A DNA stretch of 64,000 nucleotides from Vicia villosa (Eukaryota > Streptophyta > Magnoliopsida > Fabales > Fabaceae), in assembly GCF_029867415.1 (NCBI RefSeq), contig NC_081183.1, forward strand, positions 192,603,563-192,667,562, given 5' to 3'. A program made the translations under genes and the position numbers. Positions 35,723-46,513 of the stretch are shown in pieces; positions within the stretch are counted from its first letter, which is position 1; every line of letters starts with the position of its first letter. Under the pieces are notes generated by a model, which worked only from the letters and a program-made list of their open reading frames with translations, was not told the origin of the DNA and searched no databases.

Positions 35723-36033
35723 GTAAGCATTTTGAGTTTTAGATCTATGATTAAAATTCATATTAGGGTGTTTACAAATAGCAAAAAATGTATTAGGTTA
35801 GGTTGGTACTGATATTTAGGATGTTCAGAATGTGTAGACATAGGTTTGAAGTTTGATTTTGGGGTCTGCCATTGGAGGTTGCAGAGAAGTTCTGCGCAGG
35901 GGTGTTTCGGAAGTTCATTTCCGAAAACACCTCCATCCCAGTTTCGGAAATGAACTTCCGAATTATATCAAAAGTGCAATTTTTTTAGTTTTTTCTTTTG
36001 TCTCGCATATTTATCGATTTCAATTGTTTACAG
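35723..36033 (+). other. Probable 5' UTR intron of the PMD gene
   Basis: The donor CG|GTAAGC at 35723 and acceptor TTTACAG at 36033 bracket a T-rich stretch, leaving the ATG four bases into the next exon. Two palindromes (about 35908 and 35942) lie inside it. The element at 52211 has the same layout. Confidence 0.6.
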
Positions 36034-36037
36034 GAAC

Positions 36038-38070
36038 ATGTCAGGCAACCAACCAGCACGCATCAGACAGGGTAGAGAGACCCAGACTGCGTCGGCTAGA
36101 CGCGAGCGGGCGGCGGCGCAGCTGGCGTCGATACAGGGACGGGGGCAGGGCCGGGGACAACGTGTGCGAGTTCCCGTGGACGTGGGAGAGGGTACCTCTT
36201 CATCTGGATCTAGGAGTCGGCTAGCTCGGGTATCTTCTTCCCGCCAGCGAGAGGAGGAGGAGGAGCAGGAGGAGGAGGTGGCAGTGCCATACCACGAGCC
36301 GGAGGAGGTACCGGATGTTGACCCTCCACCCGGGGAGGAGGATGAGCAGGAGGACAGCTACCCGGGAGGGCCCTTTGACACTTCCGTGCTGATATCCTAC
36401 CGCGACCACGTCGCTCGGCGGATCTGGGAGGGAGAGGTATTTTTTATAATTTAACCGTTTATAATTTAGACGTTTATTCGATATTTTCTTAACGGTCTAT
36501 TTAACATATGCTTTTATTTGTTTTTTTGTAACAGGAGAGAGATCCTTTGAAAATGGTGAACCACGCCCGGAAGATTTTCAGTCTGTTTAAACCAGCAGCT
36601 GAGTGGTTTAACGACGCGGTGCGAGGTTCAGGGCTTAGCGGGCTCTGCATGACGGGGTACACCACCATCAGCCACGACATGCAGGGGGCATTTGTGGAGC
36701 GCTGGCACAAGGAGACGTCTTCTTTCCACTTGCCGGTTGGGGAGATGACGATCACCTTGCATGATGTGCAGTGTCTTCTCCACTTGCCCATCAGGGGGCC
36801 GCTGTTGACCCACTCCCGGATCCAGAGGGTCGAGGCTAGTCAGTGGATGGCGCTCTATTTGGGCATGGAGCCCGAAGCTGCTGACTACGAGTGCATCACG
36901 ACATCTGGGCCTCATATCCGGTTCACCATATTGAGCCGCTATTTCGAGCACCACCTGGACGCGGCGGCCGATGCCGAGGAGGCGGGTGACGAGCTATTTA
37001 CACAGTATCACCGTGGCTGCGCTCTCCGGTGCTAGTACATGCATGTGGTAGGCGCTGCAGTCTTTGTGGACAAGAGTGCAAGGTACGTCGACGTGACCTA
37101 CCTCCGTTACTTCATGGACCTGGATACTGTTCACCAGTGGAACTGGGGGGCAGCTACTCTGGCATACCTCTACCAGAAGCTGAATGAGGCCTCCAACTGG
37201 AGGACGAGGCAGTTGGTCGGATCCTGCACACTACTTACGGTACGTTTCATTTTAATTGTTTCGTATTTATTTATGTTTCGTATTTATTTATAATACATTA
37301 TCGTGTTTCTGTTTCAGAGCTGGATCATCTTCTACTTCTCCCGCATCCACGGCTTCCACATCGGTCCTGTGTACGTTGACGTCATGCCCAGGGCCGCCAG
37401 ATACGTTCTCCAGAGGGGGAACAATGCAGTGGGACCATACCATGGATACCTGGACCGCACGATGCACGACGACGTCACCTGGAGGCCGTTCAGCGACTAC
37501 ACTCAGGTTGTCCCCTTTGACGACATTGCTTTATATTCAGGTTGGTTGGCATGCGGGACCGGCATCATGGTCCGGTATCTCCCTGAGCGGTGCATGCGTC
37601 AGTTCGGATTCGTGCAGCAGATACCCAGGTCACCCTTTGAGGCTGCTCCCGACACAGTGACCCGAGTGCAGCTCACTGCCATATGGGAGGACTGGCAGCA
37701 TTATGTGGTGCCGCAGGAGTACCGTCGCACTCGGGTCACACAGGACTGGCACAGTGTGGAGGGATACGTCACATGGTTCTACCGGGTGTCACATCCTCTG
37801 CTGAGACCCGACGTTCCCGGCGCTCCTAGGCCAGCACACGAGGAGATCCTGGAGAACCAGAAGGCCGAGGATGACCACGCCATTGATCTCATGCCGATCT
37901 GCCAGCGGATAGAGATGCTTGGGCGGGACGCGTTGGATCGAGGTGTCGTTCATCAGGGTGGTCCAGAGGCAGTCGCCGTGATGGAGATGATCTTCACTGA
38001 TGCGGGCCGTGCGGCGACATACAGGCGGCAGAGGAGGTCCCAGGGAGAGAGGGTTAGGCACACCCAGTAG
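36038..38070 (+). pseudogene. Plant mobile domain (MAIN-like) protein, one nonsense codon
   Basis: Three exons fit consensus splice sites in phase 0: 36038-36436 (133 codons), 36535-37239 (235 codons) and 37318-38070 (250 codons plus stop). Exon 1 encodes an Arg/Gln-rich then Glu-rich leader (RGQGRGQ; EEEEEQEEE). Exons 2-3 encode the plant mobile domain (PF10536): LCMTGYTTISHDM, ERWHKETSSFHLPVGEMTI, LHDVQCLLHLPI, FVDKSARYVDVTYLRYF, WNWGAATLAYLYQ, then WIIFYFSRIHGF and WEDWQHYVVPQEY. Host relatives MAIN and MAIL1 are nuclear proteins affecting genome stability and transposon silencing; others ride on transposons. One in-frame TAG at 37033-37035 splits an otherwise open 618-codon frame. Either a recent pseudogene or a sequencing error. 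Confidence 0.85.
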
Positions 38071-38275
38071 TGGTCGGGTTTATTTATTTTTTGTTTTCGG
38101 ATTGTATCTTTAGCACACTATTTTTATTTGGATTTGGATCGGCTTGTATATATTACTTTTTTTTATCATATTAGTTTTTTCTGTTTATATGTCGCTTATT
38201 TTATTTCCCGGTTTCCTTTAATTAAAAATACGAGACTGTTAAGAAAAACATATAAAAAACACAATTTCTGCATAA

Positions 38276-38434
38276 TTCGGAAGTTCATTTCCGAAACCCC
38301 CCAAAATATGAACAAAGGTGTTTTCGGAAGTTCATCTCCAAAAACACCCCCCATGAGGTGTTTTCGGAGATGCACTTCCGAATTGTGGAAATTTTTTTAA
38401 AAAAAAATGCTTCGGAAGTTCATTTCCGAAGCAG
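38276..38434. repeat. Right subterminal palindrome array
   Basis: Four TTCGGAAGTTCATTTCCGAA-type units lie at about 38278, 38324, 38363 and 38411 downstream of the PMD stop codon; one is degenerate (CTCCAAAA). Confidence 0.85.
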
Positions 38435-38503
38435 GGGTAATTTGGGTTTTTCGCTGGGGGTGACCCCCATAGGGAGGTGGCTAAAGAAATTTTCCTCAAT
38501 TAA

Positions 38504-41028
38504 TTCATCAATGCTTCATACTCGAAATGTAAATCTATTAACTTGAAACTCCTAAGGATGTGACTCGAATCCTGGATTGAACTCGAGTTTATTTATTGAT
38601 AATTTCATGTTTTTCACTCAACTGTTTGGCAATGGAACAAAGTTAGAAATAGGTCACTTTGAATCTTAACATTTGTATGTGTTTTGATAACAATAAAATA
38701 GTTAACCCTCCCTGAAGAAGAACTAATAACTCTTCTCTGAAACAAGTATACCAATAAGATCGGTTATAATAAAAAAGATCGTTTTCACAAAGATTGAAAT
38801 TTAACAAGAAAATTATGCACGAATTTAAGTAATTAAATGAGGGAATTTATGCAAGAAAATTATGCGTGAATTTAAAATAATGTAATTCAAAATGAAAAAG
38901 GTGATGATTAGCTCTTTTATATCGAATACCCTTATTTTACATATTTATGACCTGTATATTGAGTTTCAATTAAGTTATATCTCACTGCGAATTAATAAAA
39001 CCACTACATGTGCAACTTACTAATCTATACGGTAATCCCCTAATTTCTTAGATCAAAACAAAGTTAAATTTGATGTTCTAAGTGTGTGACTTCCAAAGCA
39101 GCACTTTTAATTATATATCCCTATTTAATTACAAATAGTTGAAAAAATTGCTTAGATAAGATAAATAGACTAAAGGTCAGAAATTCTTAAATATCTAGAT
39201 TGATTCGTACGCCCGAAAGCGACAAAAGCATTAAACAAAAGAACGATTTAAATAAGATATTAATAATATTCAAAATACTCAATAAATCTCAAACAACCAT
39301 ATGATCCAACAAAATAATAAGGTTCATCTCAAAAAGACCAAATTTAGGGAACCTTAGCTACTCATTGATAAAAAGACCTAATCTAGAAAACCTTAGCTAC
39401 TCATTGATAAATTAACAAATATCATGAGTTGATAAGTCTTCATCATCAAAATCTATGGAAAAATTGCTCTCCCGTAACTCTAATATGCTCCAAAATTGCT
39501 CCTCCAATGTCCTTAGCCGTCACTTTCCCTAAAAAATTCAGAACCCTTCATAAAGTTGGCAAATAGTCCATTAAATATCAATTTTGTGTGTCAGAAAACG
39601 CGTCTCATTAAGCCTTGATACAACAATTATGTGTCGCAATAGGATGCATTACGGACGCAATAAATTTAGTGGCTGAAAGGTCTCCTTTTTAGCAATTTTT
39701 TTGCAAATTTTTTTTGTCTCAATCTGATTTACAAAACTCTAGATATGATCGAATTACTAGACAGACGTCATAATGTAAATTATGTTGAAATTACCTAATT
39801 CTTCACGTTTTCTTCAGAATTCTTGTAAGTCCTAATTCTTCCACTCTTTGTAGTTTTTGCTCTATTCTTTATACTTTGGCATGACTTGCTCATTATTCTT
39901 CTGATTTCATCAGAATTTGCTCGTAAAAATCACGTTATGATGAGTGTCATCACAACCCCAAACTTTCTATGTTGCTTGTCCTCGAGTAATATGTCTGCAC
40001 ACTGAATATTTCATCAGAATTAAAATGCTTACCATTACCAATAAATGTCATCTTTATTTTTTTCTTATCAACTTTTTGGTTCTTTGCTACATGTACTCAA
40101 TGTCTCTCATCTCACAATTATGCACTCAATTTAACAGAGTAATCACTCAATCAACATACAAAAGCATTTAACAATGAATTTGGAAATTTTCTAATTGAAT
40201 CAATCAAAGTCATATTTAAAGACACACTTTTTGAGGTGTTTAATGGTTGTAATGTGGCTTGTGTTAAAGTAGAATAATTTATGATAGTAAGCTTTAGAGT
40301 TAGGTACCTAGTTTTTTCCCTATGTTATCAAATTACTTCCATAACACTCTAATGTAATTCACTTGGTACTAGAGAACTGCATATTATTGGTCGTATTTTT
40401 CACAAATTTTATTGAAGAAGTTATTTTACCTTCTTATTCTTTCTTTTTCTTTTTCTTTTTGACCAATTTCTCTAGTACCCCAACCCCAAACTTATTCGTT
40501 GCTAACTTTCAAGAGCAACCTCAAACTTATTCTTTTGCATTAAACAAGTAAAATAATCATTTCTACCTAACTCTAAAGAAGGTGGAAAGAGTTTATCTTT
40601 CAAGTGAAATGGTTATATAATAAGGCTATATCACGGAACGAATGGTTTAGGCTCAAAGTGGTTAAACAACAGATATAATCATATACAAACTGGGTGGCTT
40701 AAAAGGCTTGTAATTTTTACAAATAATTGCCTCAATGTATATTTATCAAACCAATAGACTCAAAATTAGTAAATAGTAAAAAATATTTGGCTCAAACCTT
40801 ACAAGTTGAGGCACCTGAAGCTTGAGTATAAGTAGTCGATTTCCCTTTTTTCATCAACTTTCAATCTGCATGGGAACTTCAATATTGATCTCTGTCACGA
40901 CATGAAAAATACTCAAGCGTAACGAACGCTCGAAATACAATAAAGTTTCCACCGAAGATTATTTTAAAAGGGAAAACATTAAATATTAATATAAAAGTAT
41001 TTTACACCACAAATCCTATTTTTTATAA
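38504..41028 (-). mobile_element. Gypsy (Cyclops-like) LTR and 3' remnant
   Basis: No gene. The reverse complement of 39953-39986 reads CTCGAGGACAAGCAAC..AAAGTTTGGGG, the text that follows pol in Cyclops-type legume gypsy elements. The surrounding 2.4 kb (CGCCCGAAAGCGACAAAAGC at 39211; paired GAACCTTAGCTACTCATTGATAAA repeats at 39351-39412) has the style of their LTRs. Boundaries were not found. Short open frames here (39944, 40363) are not genes. Confidence 0.4.
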
Positions 41029-41037
41029 ATAAATAAA

Positions 41038-42796
41038 GGGTTAAATATACGATGCCCCCTGCCATTAGGGCGAGATTCGGCTTTGCCCCCCTGAAGTTTT
41101 TTTTTTATCTGTCCCTTATAAAACCAAATCATCAATTTTACCACACCCTATTACCACAGATGCTGACTGTGTAGTTGACTAAGGCACATGTATCATTTTT
41201 TTATGCTGACTGTGTAATAAATTCTCTACCATATCACACTAACCTTCTTCCATTTTCTTCATCTAATTCAACCTCTTCAATTCTCCATTCTCTCTGCAAA
41301 TGAAGCACAAATCCCTGCAACCCACCACCACCATTAATTTCCATTCTCTTTAATCTCCACCGTCATCACATATCTCATCACCGTCGGATAGTTCGTCTTC
41401 GTTTACATTTAGTCCTGCACAACACCCTAATACCATTCATTGTTATCCTCATCAACACAGTCGGCTGCATCATCAGAAGGTGTAGACTCGTAGACTCATA
41501 TGATAAACCAATTTGCTAAACCATAAAACATTCACAAACCTTGTAAAAGGAGGTTAGGTTAGGAAGCTCATGCTTATGTAGTGAAGACAAAATCGTACTC
41601 AGAGAAAGTGCTGATTCAATCTGCTTTGATTGATATGTATTGCAAGTGTGGGATTTGGGATCTGCGAGGCGTGTTTTTTATAGCTCACCGGAGAGAAATG
41701 TGGTTTGTTGGACAGCTCTTATGTCAGGCTATGCTTCAGTTAGAAGACTAGAGCAAGCACTGAGGTCTATAATTTGGATGCAACAAGAAGGGTTTAGACT
41801 TGATGTGGTAACAGTTGCCACTGCTCTTCCAGTTTGAGCTCAGTTGAGGGCTTTGGAAGAAGGGAAACAGATTCATGCTTATGCTTTGAAACACTGGTTT
41901 CTTCCTATCGTATATGTATCTTCTTCGTTGATGGTAATGTATTCAAAGTGCGGCGTAGTTGAGTATTATGGAATGTTTAAGGGTATGGAGCAAAGGAGTG
42001 TGATTTCATGGACAACCATGATCAATTCGTACATAGAAAATGGATATCTGTATGAAGCAGTTAATGTAATAAGGTCAATGAAATTGACCCGACTCAATTG
42101 CCATGTTAAGGATGTTGAGTGTTTGTGGTGAGCTAAAGCTTTTAAAGCTCCAAACAAGCATTGTCTCCTCCATATTGATGGTGATGGTCAGAGTTAAGAT
42201 GGATTCAATGATAATGGGTGAATGGAATGATAATGCTTAGCGCGCAAAGAGCGTGGTTTTGTGCTAGTTTTGGTATGTTAATGGCAGCACGACGGAGTGT
42301 TTATGTAGCTACAGCGTTTAGAAATATACAGGTGGTGGTCTGAGTCAATAGCGATGGTCGAATTCTGTGGTTGTCGGAGTCAATAGCGATGGTTGAATTT
42401 GACGGTGGTGCGGTGGCTGGCTTTGGAAATGGTACATCAACTTTGTAAGTGAGAAGAAGATGATGAAATGCTAAACAACACATGGCTGTATCAGAAACGC
42501 TTGGCTTCATGCTTGCTTTGGCTTGTTAATGGCTGAACAATGGAGAAAGAAGAAGGAAATGTTTTTCTTGTTTTGACCGGAAAAATATAAATATAAAGAG
42601 TTTCATGTTTTTTTTAATTAAATGGTTGTTTTATTGTCACCTAAGTCAATTGGTCAAAGCCTAGTCAGCATGTGGAGTAAAAGGGTGTGGTAAAAGTTGA
42701 TTAAAACTTTTATAAGGGTGTCTTCATACAAAAATAACTTCAAGTGGGCAAAACCGAATCTCGCTCTAATGATAGGGGGTGTCATATATTTAACCC
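41038..42796 (+). mobile_element. Pack-MULE carrying a PPR gene fragment (1759 bp)
   Basis: The terminal inverted repeats of about 150 bp start GGGTTAAATATACGATGCCCC on the left and, inverted, GGGTTAAATATATGACACCCC on the right. They share GCGAGATTCGG, CCTTATAAAA, TTTTACCACACCC and ATGCTGACT. The 9-bp ATAAATAAA abuts both ends (41029-41037, 42797-42805). No transposase is present. The cargo is a piece of a nuclear PPR gene, which makes this a typical Pack-MULE gene capture. Confidence 0.85.
41560..42165 (+). pseudogene. Captured PPR protein fragment
   Basis: From 41562 the frame reads HAYVVKTKSYSEKVLIQSA, ALIDMYCKCG, then after a frame change SARRVFYSSPERNVVCWTAL, MSGYASVRRLEQALRSI and QEGFRLDVVTVATALPV. 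A stop replaces the expected Cys at 41836, followed by LRALEEGKQIHAYALKHWF, SSSLMVMYSKCGVVEY, RSVISWTTMINSYIENGYLY and, shifted, MLSVCGELKLL. These are about five pentatricopeptide units of the PLS class, resembling the Arabidopsis At1g71460 group. PPR proteins bind organellar RNA. With at least two frameshifts and one stop, no initiator context and no C-terminal E/DYW domain, this is a captured, decayed fragment. Confidence 0.9.
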
Positions 42797-42959
42797 ATAA
42801 ATAAAATATAATAAACACAGATTAAATTTTTCTTTCAAAGCACATTGTCATTTAATCAAAACACTAAGAATGTTATTAACAAAAACATAAAAAAATGCTA
42901 AACGAGATCTAATTAAAGCATAGTTAGATCTGTTAAGTAGTGTATAAGTCATTATTGAT

Positions 42960-43260
42960 CACTAGAAGTAGAAACTTTACCCTATAATATAACTAATATA
43001 TTAAACATGTGGATATTATTTTTATATAATTATTACTAAATATTATATTAATCAACTTCATAATTATTACTAAATATTATATTAATCAACTTCATAATTA
43101 TTACTAATATAATTTTTTACTTTTCCTTTAATCATAAACATGCGGATATTATTTTTACATAATTATTACTAATATTATATTAATCAACTTCATAATTATT
43201 ACTAATATCATTTTTACCTTTTCTTTAATCATATCATGTTTACCTTTTCTTTTATCATAT
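42960..43260. repeat. Local AT-rich direct repeats (about 37-40 bp)
   Basis: TAATTATTACTAAATATTAT followed by ATTAATCAACTTCA recurs four times between 43025 and 43205. A longer unit beginning ACATGYGGATATTATTTTTA is present twice (43004 and 43138). Confidence 0.85.
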
Positions 43261-43790
43261 CTTTCTTTGTTTCCCTTTTTCTTTTACTTCTCTTTTTATC
43301 TTTTTATGTGTCTTTCACTCACATCTCCTTTTCATTCTTTGCACATGCATCCAAAAAACAAAAAGTGATTTGATATCTATGGGGTTAAAATTTTCCTTTT
43401 CTTAGAAAGTCGATAGGTTAAAAGTCGAGTTGTTGATTATTTAGGCAAAAATATAAATACATAATGCTATGAAGATCAAGACCCCTACACATAGATCCCA
43501 CAAACAATAGATCAAGTCCACATGCAATAGACTCTCACTTTGCTACATACGGTCAAGCGATTGCTAACTAATAGACAAATATCACGCACATTCTATTAGA
43601 AGAATCTAGAAAGTAAAAAACCGTATTTGTACCAAGCATTTTAAGATATTGAAAACATGAGACACCATAGTAAAATGTCTTATCCCTACAATACTATATT
43701 TTTATTAAACATTTTAAATTATTGAAGATATGGAACACCATGGTGATCTCCACAATTTACAACCTATTTGATAAAAAATTCAACCAAATT
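43261..43790. other. No recognisable gene
   Basis: Pyrimidine-rich then AT-rich spacer. Nothing recognised. Confidence 0.6.
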
Positions 43791-45480
43791 TATTTAGTAT
43801 TGAGGAAAGGAAGACACAATTTTGTATTGTTTTATAGTTTAATTTCTATTAAGATTGTGATGTCTCATCTTAAAATGTTAAATTTATGTAGTGACAAATG
43901 AAAAAATGCAATTTAGAAAGTCATTGAGAGCGATCAATTTTTTTTAAGGTTTTGAAGAAGTCTTTAAAAGTGGTCGAGCAATGGATGTGTGGATGGTATA
44001 CGAGTATTCATGCCATGAGTCACGCATGTCATCATCTTAATGATTTGGTTTATGTTTCTCATGGGACAGGGGAGACCAATAGCCACATCGCAGATATTTT
44101 AGAACCATCTATAATAGATATTGAGACCCTCGACGTAAAGCAGAAGCTTGTGTGGATGCAAGATTACTAGAGAGAGTCCTTATAACACTAATTTTCACAA
44201 CGAAAACAATACCTCTTAGTTGTCGTCTTGCTTTCTCTCAAGCATTGAAAGATTCTCTATATAAGGTGGTTGTTGAGTTGGGTCTGGATGTGCTTTGGAT
44301 GGATTGTTACTTCTTCCTCATTGCACTTTACAAATGGTCATGCCTTAGAATAAACGAGATCAAAGGTCTGTAAATCGAATGTTCTTGCAACAACATCACA
44401 TTTTGAGATGTTTTGCTACTTTAAGAGACGCATATGGTCTTGTTAAGTTAGATGAAGTGTATTCGGTGTTGAGCAAGCGACATGGAGATGGTTCTTTGAA
44501 TATGCTTGCGATAGATTTCTCTAGTGTTTCAACATGGTACACCAATCAACTCTACTGCACGACGCTAGGGGTGAGATGTCCATCTATTTCTCTATGAATT
44601 GAGTTTATTTACGGTCAAGCAAAAAGTTTGTAACTTAATGATGTACATATTATATCATCCACTGAAGTGAAGCAAGGCGACCCGTTAGGGGCGCTCCTTT
44701 TTGCTCTTGTGTTACACCCTCTTATTTATAACATAATAGACAATTGCAAGTTTCTTCTTTATGCCTTATATCTTGATGATTGGACCATCATATGGGATTT
44801 AAAGAAGGTGGCTAAAATCCTTGACATCATTTGTGAGGTATGACTGGTATTGAAACTTGAATTGAATATTCATAAGATCAAGATCTTTTGGCCTTCATGT
44901 GATGGATATAAACTTTGATGGGGTTGTTTCCTTCAGATATTGGGAAACATGTATTGAGAATGAAATTTCTTGGAAGGGCTATTAGTCGAGATGTAGATTT
45001 TAACAATTGTTTGCTCATGAAGAGAGTTGAAATGCATATTGAGTTAGTTCATTTTTTCTCACAATTAAGGAATCCATAAAGTGATATTCTTCTACTTCGA
45101 TCATGCACGAGCATTGTCAAAAAGTTTGTTTGGCATGACAAGGTGTCAGTCGATTCACATGGAAGAAATAACTATTTGGTTAGATAAAGAGTTGCAAGGG
45201 CGGTTGAAGACATTTTATTTAGTGAAGGTCCTTTATTCATAGATTTATAATGAAGGGTGACTTCTTTACCTATCATATTTGGGGGATCAAGTTTGTACTC
45301 ATAAGTAGAGGTTGCTTCGTACATTTTTGTGGATCCCATGATCCAATTTTGAGTCTTACAAGATCATATATTAAGAGACAATGGTATATATTGTATGGAC
45401 TTTAATTTTAACAAAGCCTTTGATCCTACCAGTTTTAATAGCAAGGACAATGCACCCTTAGAACCAAACATGTTATAGCA
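43791..45480 (+). pseudogene. Non-LTR-type reverse transcriptase pseudogene, copy 2
   Basis: The same family as 31951-33800, in the same orientation. The plus strand gives VLSKRHGDGSLNMLAIDFSS, GVRCPSISL, a stop, then FIYGQAKSL, VKQGDPLGALLFALVLHPLI (better kept than in copy 1), YLDDWTIIWDLKKVAKILDI (YLDD at 44769-44780), LNIHKIKIFWPSCDGYKL, LLLRSCTSIVKKF and VLQDHILRDNGI. More than ten stops and shifts. The upstream part (VTLIFTTKTIPLSCRLAFSQ, about 44170-44235) corresponds to 32290-32345 in copy 1. The two copies have decayed independently. Confidence 0.8.
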
Positions 45481-46054
45481 ACTGGTTTTATTAGCAACAT
45501 GTGTCACCAATAGTGTATATTAGATGTCGCCTCATAATTTCCTTATTTCTTATTAATGGAATTTTTCTGATTTGTCATAAGGCGTGTCTGGATACCCAGA
45601 AACTTTTGATGTACACGCAGTTTATTTTATGGAACTTCCTAAATTCAAATATCAATAGCGAACGAGAATATATGTGAATAAAAATGTGCCTGTTTATTAA
45701 TTTATAATATATTAATTCTAATATTAAATATTATATTTACGGATAACTTATATAAAATTTGTTAATATATCTTTTAGAAATCTATTACAAACTTAGAATA
45801 AAAAATTCAAAAAATAGAGAGATGCATGTCGGTTTATAAATATTAAATTAACTTTGGACTGAACTCACTAAAGTCACTAATTCAATTTGACTTAACTAAG
45901 AAAGACGTGTATTTTTATATTTCATTCTCAACCATCTAACTTTGCATCTATCTTTTCTCTCTAGTCATTTTCCCAATACATTATAACACTATTTACTTAT
46001 TTATCTCACTATTACACAATTGCAATCTAGCTACTTATTAAAAAAAAATTACAA

Positions 46055-46056
<2 letters not shown>
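45481..46056. other. Upstream intergenic region of the DUF547 gene
   Basis: No coding resemblance. AT-rich, ending at the ATT microsatellite. Confidence 0.6.

Positions 46057-46136
<80 letters not shown>
46057..46136. repeat. (ATT)n microsatellite, about 26 units
   Basis: A perfect trinucleotide array of about 80 bp, some 230 bp upstream of the presumed TATA box of the DUF547 gene. The poly-Ile open frame across it is an artefact. Confidence 0.97.
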
Positions 46137-46138
<2 letters not shown>

Positions 46139-46362
46139 ATTTTTTATTTCTGAAGCGGTGGAACTGGCAACAACTGTATCTCACTTCCATCACTTACCCA
46201 TAATTTTCTTATTTATTCAATTTTTCTTATTCTTGTTCTTTTTCTACCAATTATTCAATACACACTTTGATTAATTCTAGTTTCCTAATGAACTTGCTGC
46301 TTCATTTATTATGATCTTCACTGTTTCTTGGATCATGAATTCATTCTTTTAATTAATGTCTC

Positions 46363-46370
46363 TATAAATA
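46363..46370 (+). promoter_or_regulatory. TATA box of the DUF547 gene
   Basis: TATAAATA lies 143-150 bp upstream of the ATG, in a suitable sequence setting for a transcript starting near 46395. Confidence 0.55.
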
Positions 46371-46513
46371 AGGTTCAATCTTTAATTCTCTTAAACCATG
46401 TCTCATTCTCTGATTTCAAAAAACCAACTTTATTCATGTCCTTTATGTGTTTGAATAATTGTTTCAACAAAAAACCAACTTCATTATTTGATTTTTTTTA
46501 ATCCATCAGGTAG

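Larger units (their letters stand above)
35343..38494 (+). mobile_element. Mutator-type element carrying a plant-mobile-domain gene
   Basis: The left end GGAGATTTTTTTGGCCACC and the reverse complement of the right end, GAAAATTTCTTTAGCCACC, match at 15 of 19 positions. The 9-bp CTCAATTAA flanks the element exactly (35334-35342 and 38495-38503), as expected for Mutator elements (8-11 bp). Both subterminal regions are packed with TTCGGAA..TTCCGAA palindromes. The only gene inside encodes a plant mobile domain protein; there is no transposase, so it would need one in trans. Its GC content is far above the surroundings. A second element with the same ends lies at 52211-53528. Confidence 0.85.

Noticed and set aside
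36221..36954. Minus-strand open frames opposite the PMD gene (36221-36409, 36501-36791, 36628-36954, 37789-38061)
   Set aside because: Shadow frames caused by the high GC content of the PMD coding strand; no family resemblance.
35413..38434. Regularly spaced palindromes suggesting a CRISPR-like array
   Set aside because: Eukaryotic context, irregular spacing, no unique spacers of constant length, and symmetric placement at both ends of a transposon.
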